A DNA stretch of 64,000 nucleotides from Calycina herbarum. Taxonomy: Eukaryota; Ascomycota; Leotiomycetes; Helotiales; Pezizellaceae. The stretch covers positions 62,001 through 126,000 of the forward strand of contig LLEY01000113.1 in the NCBI GenBank assembly GCA_001414485.1. The letters are read 5' to 3'. The notes under the pieces were generated by a model. It was not told the DNA's origin and searched no databases. It saw nothing but the letters and a program-made list of their open reading frames with translations. Positions 23,750 through 35,030 of this stretch are shown piece by piece. The position numbers and the translations under genes were made by a program. Positions within the stretch are counted from its first letter, which is position 1; each line of letters begins with the position of its first letter.

Positions 23750-24406
23750 ATGACAATCTCCACGGAATTCACCCCAGAATTCACCTATCGAGTCCATCAT
23801 ATCCCAAAAGATGACTCCATCCTCCTCTCCTACTTAGCCGGAAAATTCGCCTCCCTAAAACTCAACGCAGTCCAAGTAGAAAAGGCTGCCTTCTCCGCAA
23901 ATTTCGAACTAGAAGCAAAATCCACCTTCACATCTCGGATTGAAAAACTCAAACTCCCACATGTCAACACCTTCATCGCAATAGCGTATCCCTATGGGAC
24001 GCCAATTGAAGAACAAACAGTCGACAGAGGAGATTTCATCGGTTGCGCAACACTCCTAGGACCCATCCCAAAAATTTCCTATGAGTACCCCGAATGTGGA
24101 GGGCCCATCATAGGAAATGACGAAGAAGAAACGAAATGGCATATGACGGGTGTATATTCCAACCCAAATCATAGAGGTCATGGTGTGGGGAAATTATTTA
24201 TAAACTCCGCTTGTGAATTTGCCGTGGAACAATCGAAAGGGAAGGCAAGTAGAGTTCGAGCTAATGTTCATCCTTCGAATGTTAAAGCTTTGGATCTATA
24301 TTATAAGTTAGGGTTTGAGAGGGCCGGAACTTGCAATAGATTTGAAGCTGTGAGGTCGAATGAGGAGGAGTTGCCAGAGAGGGAGACGATGGATCCGAAC
24401 ATGTGA
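23750..24406 (+). CDS. GNAT-family N-acetyltransferase
   Basis: A single-exon gene of 218 aa. The acetyl-CoA site shows HMTGVYSNPNHRGHGVGKLF, matching the R/Q-x-x-G-x-G/A signature (RGHGVG). The C-terminal motif B is ANVHPSNVKALDLYYKLGFE, the usual GNAT ending. The N-terminal ~90 residues are variable and may determine the substrate, which is unknown (small molecule or peptide). A cytosolic enzyme is likely because no signal peptide is seen. Confidence 0.88.
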   Translation: MTISTEFTPEFTYRVHHIPKDDSILLSYLAGKFASLKLNAVQVEKAAFSANFELEAKSTFTSRIEKLKLPHVNTFIAIAYPYGTPIEEQTVDRGDFIGCATLLGPIPKISYEYPECGGPIIGNDEEETKWHMTGVYSNPNHRGHGVGKLFINSACEFAVEQSKGKASRVRANVHPSNVKALDLYYKLGFERAGTCNRFEAVRSNEEELPERETMDPNM

Positions 24407-24860
24407 TTCTATAGGAATGGGCCAATTCTTGAGGACTGCGCCAAAGAATTAAAAGGCTAAAATCGGGAAATGTTCCAATGACTCTACTAGAGCTCGGGGA
24501 AGGACTGTTGTCATGAATGGCACCCTAGCTGAGATGTCGAGTGGAAAATTACGATGTTCTTCCACAAACATCCACAGAAGTTTGTTGATCTTAATATCGA
24601 GTTGGAATGATGTGGTACAGTGGAAGGGAAGCGAAAAGGGGGTTGCCACGGGAAAATGGAACTTCAAGATATATGAATGAGACCCGGTATAAAAAATTCA
24701 TTGACCGCCTAGGTTACGTTATGAAATCCCATTAATGACTACATCAAACAAACATCCGCCCGAAAAAGAACATAGAAGATATTTCCGTCATCTTACAATC
24801 TGCCATACAAGAAATCATCCCACTTCTCCCGAAAGACAACAATCCAAATTTCCCATAATC
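24407..24860. other. Convergent intergenic region
   Basis: About 450 bp between the 3' ends of the GNAT and laccase genes. No gene or repeat is seen. Confidence 0.5.
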
Positions 24861-27728
24861 TTAGATACCAGAATCATCCTGGAACTCCACGGGACTCCAA
24901 TGATTACTAACATTCCCCACCCAAACGTCCCAGTTCGCACAAACTCGTTTCGTCTCCTTGTTATGCTCAGCAGTGATGTTAATCGAAGACTCTCTTTCCA
25001 AAATCTGCAATGCCAGTCCAGCACTTGCATGCCAAGCAATATGGCAATGCATCAACCAGGCTCCAGGGTTATCAGCTTTGAATGCGAGAAGGAGGAACCC
25101 GTTGGCTGGTAGTAAAGCGACATCTCTTCGTGGGGGATTGTCCTTTTTGATCTTGACGAGTGGATCCCAGTAGGGCTTGTCACTTTGTTGGAGAATCGCG
25201 AAGTCTGTATGAACTCTATCGTTAGCGTGAAAAAATAGTAGGGATGGAAGGGGTAACTGTACCATGGCCGTGTAGGTGGATCTGTATGGTGGTCAGCTGT
25301 GGTTATTTTTAGGAGGATGAGGGGGAGGAACTTACTGGATGAGCAGCTGGGACGAAATTCTTTGGCGCGGATCCAAAAGGAAGACCCGTAGCCGTGACAA
25401 GAAGATAGATCCAAGATTCAGCTGTAACGGCGAATGTGTTCGCTGTTCCAACGACACCAACTTGAGCCGGCCAGACTTTATTCTTCACATGAAGATTATT
25501 GATTGTGGGATCCGAAAAATTGAGGAACATTGGCTCTCCGCCCATGTCCCAACGTGAGAAATTGTGCTGTCCAGGATATTTTCCGGTCTTGGGATCGACT
25601 TGGGATAACCCAACTTGGAAGGTGGATCCTTGCTCTATTTTTTGTAAGAATGTGATAGGTAGAAATATGTGAAAGGTTTACTTACGTTCGTTGACTGGGT
25701 CTCCTATGTTCCATGGAACAATAGGAATCAATTTGTTATATGGCTCGTCTGAACAGGTCTCATCGAACTTCCCTCTGGTTGTGTCTGGAGGCTGGATGGC
25801 AGAACCTCCATAGTTCAGGATTCCATTTTTCTCCTCAGTTGGACCTCCAAACCCATTACATCCATTCGGAACAGCAGTCCGAATCCAGAAGTTCTTCTTT
25901 GGTGTGTTCTTTGTGAGTGGTTTTGCCTCCAAGATGACATGATATCTCTGACCTGCAGTAGATATTGTCAGTAGTGATTTTAGCTTGATTTAGCGAACCT
26001 ACCTATTCCAACCAAGACAGCATTTGTGGTGTAAGGGTGAATCGCGACGAAATCCGATCCGATAACTGTGAGATTATGATCATCGACGGTGAAGATGAAC
26101 GTGTTATCTACTGACGTATTGATGATTCGGAGGAGATACTTCTTGCCCTGAAGTAATTGTTAGCTAGAGGAATAAGAATGGACCATTGGGATTCTTACAG
26201 CTTGAACTGTTGTATTGTAGTATGTGGGCGCTGTGTCTGTGCACTTTCCCTGAACTTTTTCCTCTGGAGTACAGTTATATCTCCCTAGAGAACTCTTAGT
26301 CCACACATCATGAAAAAGAATTCACTGGATCATACCTTGGTCGTTCAGAAGAATACTGGTCATGAGTGGACGACCTCCAGCTCCGACAGGATCGAGTTCC
26401 TTGTAGAAGTCTTCGAAAGCACTGCGGTGATTCCAGTCACTCATCAGGATTGGGTCAATAGCTTGATCATATTCAGCTGAAGAAGGACCGTAAATTGTCA
26501 AGGGTCCCCTAGTTTCCGATTAGAAAACGTTCGCTAGGACTTCAAAATTGCAAATGCAAACTTACTTTAGGCCATCCGCGTACTGATTTTGACTTGATCA
26601 GCTCATTTTCTATAATCATTGGAGTTTCAGTGCATACCTGTAACGAGTAATGACTATGATACCTACGAAGCTGGTTAGCTGTAATTCAGGGTAATGATAT
26701 TAGATTGTGTTTACCAAGAGGTTCCATATTGCTGAGCCTTGAATTTGTATGTATACTCATCACCCGGCTACGGAAAGTTAGTGTGAATGAAGTTTTCAAT
26801 TTAAGAATGGGTCTTTTTTACAGCAATTGGGCATTGAGTAACTCCTATGGGACAAATTAGAACTGGATACTATCTACTCTTAGATGGCGAAATACTTGCC
26901 GTTGACTCCATCACTTTCCATGTTGTTCAGAAGACGAATCCCATGCCAGTGTATGGTTGTTCCATTGTACTGTGGGAGATCTCGGAGTTAGTATTGTCAT
27001 TTCCAGAAGTATAACAGGATTATGAGGAAACAGAGTCCCATCCATCCCTCCTGAAACCATCTTAAAGAGAAAAAGAACTCGGAGAACACTCACCTTGAGA
27101 TGATTTCTCACGGTAATTTCTGTAGAGCGTTAGAAATCCTTCTTGTGACATAATGATACTTAGTTTACCTATGTCGTCGCCCCAACAAGCCTCTGTAAGA
27201 TGGTCAGAATTAAATAGCCATTTAAGTGTAGTTTCATGAGCTTACGAATCCATGGCCCGGGAAAGGTTTTGTTGAAAACTTTGCCACCTAGGTTTTTGTA
27301 ACCATCGGGGTGGAGTTCCATAGCATCGACATCAAGAGTGTACTTGTCAAATATTAGCGAACGTGCTTTGAATCATATTCCCACTTGACCAAACTTACTT
27401 TGCGAAGAACACCAGTAGGGGTGTTGTCTTCATAATTGGTATTAATATCAAATCTCTTGTTCTGTGGACCTCGGAGCCAGCAGCCGCGATCATTTGAAGT
27501 TGAGCAGTCAGTCCAGCCTTCCATTTTCGGATACTTGCAAACGAATTCAGAATTCTCAGGCCCATTAGGAGGCCTGAATTCAGGAGTATCATCGACAACA
27601 TGTGGGGCACCATGCCCGGCAACGACAGGTTCTAGAGAAATCGGGTGCTGGTTGCCATTGAAGGGTGAGACCGATCCCAGACCAAGTGTGCAAGTGAGTG
27701 CTGTCCAACAGCTTTCGAGAAACCTCAT
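24861..27728 (-). CDS. Secreted laccase (multicopper oxidase)
   Basis: Sixteen exons join in frame to 665 aa: 27728-27399, 27342-27246, 27192-27169, 27119-27094, 26969-26900, 26844-26822, 26767-26715, 26662-26638, 26582-26566, 26508-26336, 26284-26199, 26147-26003, 25952-25686, 25634-25336, 25281-25263 and 25204-24861. Copper-ligand motifs appear in order: TTIHWHGIRLLNN, SWYHSHYSLQ, IHLHGHDFAI and HCHIAWHASAGLAL. The last holds the type-1 Cys and a Leu axial position. The C-terminus ends DDSGI, like the DSGL/I plug of ascomycete laccases. The hydrophobic N-terminus suggests secretion. The enzyme oxidises phenols with O2; roles in melanin, lignin or phytoalexin chemistry are inference. The intron at 26899-26845 has a GC donor (GCAAGT). 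A TATATA lies about 105 bp upstream (27831-27836). Confidence 0.92.
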
Positions 27729-29160
27729 TTTCGCAATGAAAAGTAAAGGAAAACAATATCGATCAATTAGAATAGTTTTACAGAGAACGATGTTCTTGAA
27801 AAGGGACTACCCCTCGAGGCAACAGAGGGGTATATACATTCTCCGGAATTCCATGTTCCACAAAGCCAAACAAGGGATACAAACTCGCACACCGATTTTT
27901 CGAGACCGTGGCTGCTGTAGGCGCCCGCCAATGCAAACTCTTCCAGTCACAATCAGCTGCGGCCTTGCCAGCCTATGGACGCCCATGTTTTTGGGGGCTG
28001 ATTATATGAGAGTTCTGACATGACGAGAGTTCGCCATACTAGATGAGCGGAATACGAGAGCCTCAAGAATGTGGTTGGACTTGGAACTACCAGGTTGTTT
28101 TATATCCAGAGAAGTTTTCAAGCAAGAAGATCAACATAGTAGAATATAGCATACAAATTCGAACACAAATAAACTTAAAAATTACAGAAAGTATGTAAAA
28201 GTACCAACTCTTTTTTGGTGTAACCAAGTGGCTGGCTGATTGTGCTTATGGCGGAAATTTCGCGGCTGAAGCTGACCTACCTTACCGTTGTTGATAGAGC
28301 CAACGGAAGGGGCTTATAAGCATCGTAATCATCAGCAAATCATTGCAATTGCATCTTCGTAAAAGTATGCCGTGTATCCTGTGGCACAAGGAAAACCCCG
28401 AAAGATAGTCCGGTTGGCCAAATACATGGTTCCATTGGCGTTGCTATTCTGAAAAGAGCAACGGCCGGTAAAGGCCTTCCAGCCTTATGGGTTGGAGTTC
28501 GGCAATCAGACAAATCGATTGAGTTCATATGAACAGTCGCAGAGAGGCGTTGGCTGTGTTTGCCCAGTGCTGAGACGATTGAGTGGCCATGTCTGTTGCC
28601 CTCCTTGACAGATGAAACTCCAATGAGATGCATTCTTGCTTGATGGCTGAGACTCGGAGAGAAGCTGAATGCAGTCGACACTACATTGTGAAAGCAATAG
28701 AATATGCCGAGCTGAATTTGGGGCATTGGGCCGTTGTCTCCTATGCTCGTCCTGGGCCACCTAGAAATGAGCCAGAAGGTAATGTGCCTCAACTGTCGGG
28801 GTTTCTCTCAAGGAAGGACATGCAAGGCTGTAGGCCTTGATGAGTGGAGTGACTTGGAGGCATGAAGGTGGAAGCAATTGGAAGTAGAGTGGGAAAAGAT
28901 GACCCCAAAAACAATAAAGCTAGGATATTTAAGTGTTGTGTTTGAAGATTGATTAGCTGCAAGATAGAATAGCAAGAAGGAGGGAAGTCAGGTGATGTTG
29001 AATGTTTGCCAAACCATAGTGGGTCAGTTTTTATCATGCTGATTGGTGCAACACGGGCCAGCAAGGCAGGGCTGTAGGTTATTTACCTTCAGCCTTGTCT
29101 GCTCTTAAATACTCGAAACACCACACCTACAATACAGCATCGTCGAGATCCGGCATCAAT
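27729..29160. other. Divergent intergenic region, laccase / OGFr-like gene
   Basis: 1.43 kb. The laccase promoter with a TATATA at 27831-27836 is on the left. I see no convincing gene: open frames near 28340-28792 lack motifs and credible starts. Confidence 0.5.
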
Positions 29161-30018
29161 ATGTCTCGATCAGCAGCTACATCCCAATCCCCCCCGCCAC
29201 CCGAACTCATCGGTTTCTTTTCAGGTACTCAGGCCGACCGCAATGGCCGTTCCCTCGAAAGCGTCCTTGCCTATTCTGCTGAGAAGCTCGAGCGACACCA
29301 CGATTATATCCAAACTCTCTTCCCTTTACCTGAGCGATCTCCTATCGATCCCCATGCCCCAATAATCGACGAACAAATTTTCGAGGCGTTCCGTTCAGAC
29401 CCAGATTTGAGAGCCAACCTGTTGAGAGCGTTCAAGAGAATCCTATGGTTCTATGGATTTGAGCTTGTTAAACGTGAGAATGGTACTTTAGTTGTGAGTT
29501 CTCCTTAGAACGGGTTGAAGTAGCTTAGGCTATGCTCTCTATATCAATTTACTAACATCAAATAGGTCAAGAAAGGACCCAACTTCGATACGAACCCAAA
29601 AGCGTGGAATCGATACTTTGACCACAATCATCTCCGAATTACTCGCATAATACGATGCCTTCGAGTGCTGGGTCTTCAGGAAGAGGCTTTGGCTTTCTAT
29701 GCGGTCCTCATCAAATATTCCAACAACTCAAACCCCAAATCGAGAGAGTTTTGGCGACGCGCCGCTTTCAGAACTCTCAACCAGCGACCCGATGAGGAAA
29801 CCAAGAACGATTCTGACCTCACAGTCGGTAGAATATTCCTGCGGAAATATGAGGAAGATATGAAAGCCAAGAAGGAAAAGGCAGAAATGGGCGAGGAAAC
29901 TACAAAGAAAGAGGGAGCGGTGGAGGGACAAGCCGGCAGTTCGGCTGGGAAAGCGGATGCAGACGAGCAAAGTGAGCCTTTGTCCCCAGGTCCACCCAGA
30001 AAGCGAACTCGCAAATGA
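29161..30018 (+). CDS. Opioid growth factor receptor (OGFr) conserved-domain protein
   Basis: Exons 29161-29493 and 29566-30018 (intron 72 nt) give 261 aa. The conserved block includes LIGFFSGTQADRNGRSLESV, WFYGFELV, WNRYFDHNHLRITRIIRCLR and LQEEALAFYAVL, typical of the OGFr N-terminal domain found across fungi. The C-terminal ~70 residues are charged, Lys/Glu-rich and end in PPRKRTRK, a possible nuclear signal. The function in fungi is unknown; the vertebrate ligand role should not be carried over. The ATG at 29161 was chosen because the frame upstream lacks an ATG and begins with unrelated sequence. Confidence 0.8.
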
Positions 30019-31892
30019 ATTGAAACTGGGAGCACACGATTGTACGATAAAGGATTGTGGAGCGGAGTTTGAGTGTTATTGATACCCGAAGACCGGCATA
30101 GATTTTCCTGCTGGCTTCATTGCCCTGCTTATATACCCCGCTGCTAACATAGCAGCAGAGCACTGAATAAAAAAGCGTTTTCTCAGAGGAAAGACTACTT
30201 TCATTTGATGTTCCGGTTTTCAAACGAAGTATGCCATCATAACGATACTTGCAATTAATGTTGTTTTCTATCATCTCTATGACGTTTCCTTCATTGCTTG
30301 CTAACGCGTTACAGCTTCCCTTCACATTCTCATCAACATAAAAGAACCCACCTTTAGTAAAGCATCCATGATGAGCAAACAATCGACAAGTCTGTTTCTC
30401 GTCATTTCCATAACTCATACTTTTTATGTACCATCAACTAACCACTACCAGATTCTACATTGCACGATTATTACGCCTACTTTCAAGACGGCATGTAAAA
30501 GCAATTGTACCAACGTCACCAGGAGAGTTCAATTTCGTATTGAAAGGGGGCTGTCATAACGAAAGAGTACAGCAAACTTTCTTTCCAAGCAAAAAAGTAA
30601 GCAAGTGAAGTTTCACTCTTCACTCTTTTTCTTTTTATAAGTTTTCTACTCGCTTCAATGAGTACTTATCAATTGAGAAAAGTACTCTTCCGTGGAGTTT
30701 TCTCCTGATCACACTGTCTCACACTCATGTCTCGCCAGCCAGCTTGTCATATACCTGCTTATAGTTTCGTTTATTTATAAAAAATTTCAGGCCAGTACTA
30801 CATCATTTTCTGGCTTTACATACCTAATAGAGATTTCCCAATCGCATTTTCTCGTTTTATAGGTTTACTTGATTTAGGCAGACTCAAAGCAATGCTCCAG
30901 GCGCAATGTTTGATGTCCAAGCTTTTAAGTCATATAACCACACACTTCAAACAATACAATACTCGTTGAAACTTCTATCTACAGCCTCTAGTAGTAATAG
31001 GCAGGACGTAAGGGTATCTACTAGTGCGTTGCAAGGTATTTTGCAAGGTATTTTGCATGTGATTTGATCAACTCCAATGATTCAGGGATTACGAAACGTC
31101 CTGTCTACTTCCCCAAGAGGCTGTAATTTAATTCCAGAACAAAAAGAGTATTGTATGCTGACGTATACTGCCCTTCTTAGTATGCAAAACATCCTCCAGG
31201 TGCCAGATGCCTCTAGTACCAAATCACTTTTCCAGCAGTCATTATATAAATAGATACATAGGGACTTTCGCATCTGCTTCCCCAATTAGGGTTTTATTCT
31301 ACCAGTAAGTAAGCTTATTTATGAATTAGGCTTAAGAAGTGGGCATACCTTGTCTTTCCTCGTCCCGAGTGTATGGTTACTCAGCGATTTAGATTTCAAG
31401 GGCCCATGTACTGGCTTGTTCGCGTCGTAGAATCTAGCCAATACCTTGGCACCCACGTGCTGATCCGCTGAGCCACCCTCCCCTTTCGCTTATCTTTAAT
31501 ACCCTCAACCAATACTGGTCTTCAATAGGCGGAAAGCACATTTATTAAGGCGCAGTCGCAAATACCAAATTTATCTTTTTTAGGCTTCCATTCCTTTTGA
31601 TGATGAGGAGAATTATTTTGGAAGAAGGATTGTACGAAGGTACATCCTTTGTAAGTCTTGGTCTGGCTTCGCGGTTGTATTTGAGGTATATAATGATGCG
31701 GAATCGCTACATTCGAGTTTTTTAAGACGCATTCAACTGTGCTTTCATATTACATTTCATTGCAGTTTCCTTTCCTTTCCTTTTCTGTCTGGTTTTTACG
31801 TCCTTTTCTTCTCAGCCAGCCAACCAATTCGTTTCCTTTCAACAGCCAGCACTTCTGCGACGACTTCAACTCACACCAGGCGCGCCAGCAGA
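30019..31892. other. Intergenic region upstream of the subtilase gene
   Basis: 1.87 kb without a supported gene. It contains a short direct repeat of GCAAGGTATTTT near 31031-31055 and, before the subtilase, a TATATAAT at 31687-31694 followed by a CT-rich tract (31765-31790), the usual fungal core promoter arrangement. Confidence 0.5.
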
Positions 31893-34139
31893 ATGCATTT
31901 CTTTTTGAAGCTTCTTGCCCTCACGGCTCATGCCTCAGCTCTTGTGCTTCCTCGAGCAGAACAACCATGTCCTCATCACGAACCCTCGGCAGACCCCGCC
32001 GACCAATATATTGTGAGATTGCATGATGATCACACACTTGATAACCATTTCGAACACATCGGCATGGATCTTTCCAACGGTACCGATGTTTTCCATTCTC
32101 TCGAGGTACTGCACTCCTATCGCGCCACCTTGACCGAGGAATTCGTGCATAACATCATTCGCTACGATCCCGGTGTCCATTCGGTTACGCGAGGAAGCTT
32201 CATTGACGATGAGGAAGCCTTGGACCAGGATCATGAAGACGAGCACGTTAAGCAACCAGCCGGAAAGCCGGAAGGTAAAGGGCTCTCTGGAATTTTTCAG
32301 CGGGCTGTCAGATGGACGAAAATTAAGCGGAAAGGCTGGTATCATTTGCAGGAGATCACTGCGGGAAAGAAGATGGATCTCAAACGTCGCGAAGAGGTGT
32401 TCGTCCCAATGCTCAGGACCGCCGGAGAAGGAGTCGACATCTACATTCTTGATTCTGGTATTTTTACCCGGCACTTGTGGTTTGAAGGCCGAGCCAAGAA
32501 TTTTCGAGGTGAGACAGAAACAAAGTACACAATACGGGTTCCAGGTGGTACGACGACTGTGAATGATGACGATAGCCATGGAACTCATGTTGCAGGCCTG
32601 GCAGGAGGTCTCAGACATGGAGTAGCGCAGTGGGCAACATTGGTTAACGTCAAAGTCACCTGCCGAAAAAGCTCGGAGTGTCGCAGTTCAACAGCCGGTA
32701 TCATCCACGCTCTGAACGATATTCTTGAGGACCACAACAAGAACAAGGAACGCAAGAAGAAGAACCAAAGGGATCCATGGAGGGGTTCCGTTATCAATCT
32801 TTCTTTTGCCATAGGCGATGAATCCGACGAACTTACTCGCGTCCTCCAGAAAGTATATGAGGCTGGCATTCCGATAGCTGTTGCTGCAGGAAACTTCAGG
32901 GCAAGTGATAGTAACAAAAAAGCTCGAGGAACATTATGCCGCTCACCGCATACCATTTGTGTTGGCGCAACAGACTCCCAATATAAAAAGCTAGATGTGA
33001 GTTACACAGAGGTTTCCTTTCTCGCCAATGTGGCATAGCTCCTAACACAAAGTTAGATCTCGGGAGACGGCAAAGAAGTGAATATTTGGGCTCCTGGAGA
33101 TGATCTCCCCTCTGCACACAACAAAGAGTTTGCTAATCAAAGATGGAAAACGGGCACAAGTCAAGCTGCACCCTTGGTTGCTGGGACTATGGCAATTTGT
33201 AAGTTATCAAGTCTGTTTCTACGTCAACAAACCACTAACAACCAATTAGTTGTCGGCTATGAAGAAATCATCGATAGCGCCCAATCGGTTTACAACACCC
33301 TCAATGACAACCAACTGAACGATATACTTTCCGGTCTTAGCGACCCATGGTTCTGGGGCGAGAAAGAGAACAATTGCTTCCTCCAAACCGGTATCACGCA
33401 ACCTCCCAATTCTCCAAGCAATCAACCATACAAAGGACCTCCAGGGAACTATAACCCACCCCACGATCGCCCACCCGGACTGAAGGCCCGCGCTACAGTC
33501 CCAACAGGGGCGAGAAGAGACGTCGCTCCAGAGATCGATGCCCCTCCCGACAAAGACTTCAAAAACACCAAAGTCGAACCAGCCGGAGAAAACTCGCCTA
33601 TGGTGATCACCCAAGAACTCACTTTGACCGATGAAACCGACTTCTCAAATGCTCCCTTAGATCCAATCTACTACGACGAAGTCCCCGCCGACACCGCCCC
33701 AGAAAATAGCAAACCCACTCGCTTCGTCAACGTAATCCTTGAAGAAAACCTCATAGGCATAGCACCCTTCTCCCGCACCGAAATGAAATGGCTCTTCTAC
33801 ACCTTTAGTGCCGCTTTTGGCATTTCCATACAGGATTCCATTGATTCTAGATGTTCATTGAATGCTCCGTCTTCTGAAGCACCTGCTGATGGCGTGAAAG
33901 ATTTGAAAGGATCGCCATTTCCTGCGGGGAGTTTCAAGTTTACAACTGGGGATGGAGATTGTGAATATAAAAATGATGGGACTGGAAATCCTGGCGCGGT
34001 TTGGTGTGCGGGGACGGATTTCGCGCATAATTGTATTGCGAATACTGGGTTGAATAAGTACTGTGATCAGCTTGTTAAAGCAAATACGGGGGAGGCGAAA
34101 CAGATTACGCAGAGAATTGTTGCTGATTGTAATTGGTAG
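31893..34139 (+). CDS. Secreted subtilisin-like serine protease (S8) with long C-terminal extension
   Basis: Exons 31893-32996, 33057-33198 and 33250-34139 give 711 aa. A signal peptide (FFLKLLALTAHASA) is followed by an inhibitor I9-like propeptide (DQYIVRLHDD, then the HSVTRGSFIDD end). The catalytic domain holds Asp in VDIYILDSGI, His in DSHGTHVAGLAGG, the oxyanion Asn in AVAAGNF and Ser in KTGTSQAAPLVAG. The second intron (51 nt) is in frame and stop-free, so a retained-intron product is possible. Beyond the protease lies a Pro-rich linker and a ~180-residue C-terminal region with cysteines (SRCSLNAP, GDGDCEY, VWCAGTDFAHNCI, KYCDQLV) that I do not recognise. The protein is extracellular by inference. 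Confidence 0.9.
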
Positions 34140-35030
34140 ACTGTGTTTCTTTATAGGTAAAGAAGAGGAGGTTAAGAGATGGTTTTGTATGCTAGTTTCT
34201 GAATGGTGGTTAGTTAGTTAATATTGTTTAGTGCTTGTTTTATACATACCTCGTGATGTTCTTCTGTAAGACGCCCTGTCATGACCGGCACCTTTCCAGC
34301 TTATTACGCCTAACATGTTTAAGACAGCGAGAGACAAAAGATAGCTCTAACTAGCATCACAAGTCCACGAGTTTACAAACAAAAGAGCAATATAAAATAA
34401 TACTACAACCTCCGACCTTTCGATTTACAAAAACCTAGACTCTAAATTTACACCTTTTATTCGTGAAGAAGAAGCAAGTGAGAAGGAACACTAAGTTTCA
34501 AGGCCTCGGTGTGCCTCCTGGCGTGGTGCGGGTCTCTGGTCGATATTAGTAGGGTAGTACGGTGTCAAGGGGGGAACTCAGCCCTGCTTTCTTATACATC
34601 TTGGTAGAGTATAACTCTTCTTTCTTTTGTACTTAAACTAGCATGTAGTAAAAATAATCTTTAAATTTGATTATGCTAACAAGTCTAAACAATAGAACCA
34701 AATGGTTCAGTTTACGACACTGCACTCTCATTTGCAGGTTAATGTTGGAAGTGTCGATTTCTCCGTTGTCTTGAATCGAAAGTTAGAGACTTGTAGCGAA
34801 GTTTCTTTTGAATTCACTCTTGTTCTCGGAAGGTATGGTTATGAAGTTTTTCCTCGAAGTCAAGCTTATCTAATCTACTTTGAAAGAGTTTTATTATTCT
34901 AGATAACTAGTAGAATCTTTTAAAGCAAATGCCTTTCCGAGGTAGAGAGAAGAAAAATCATTTATAGTCTACTCTTGTAAAGTGGTTAGTAGGATCTTAT
35001 TGTTCTAACAATTTAGTATATTTTTCTTTA
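34140..35030. other. Intergenic region before transposon copy 2
   Basis: About 890 bp, increasingly AT-rich toward the transposon. An open frame of 66 codons at 34702-34902 has no recognisable motif and is not called. Confidence 0.5.

Noticed and set aside
28340..28792. 150-codon minus-strand frame between the laccase and OGFr-like genes
   Set aside because: No credible start, no motif, and a composition unlike neighbouring genes.
21935..29160. A secondary-metabolite cluster around the dehydrogenase, GNAT and laccase genes
   Set aside because: No backbone synthase, cluster regulator or transporter is present; adjacency alone is not support.
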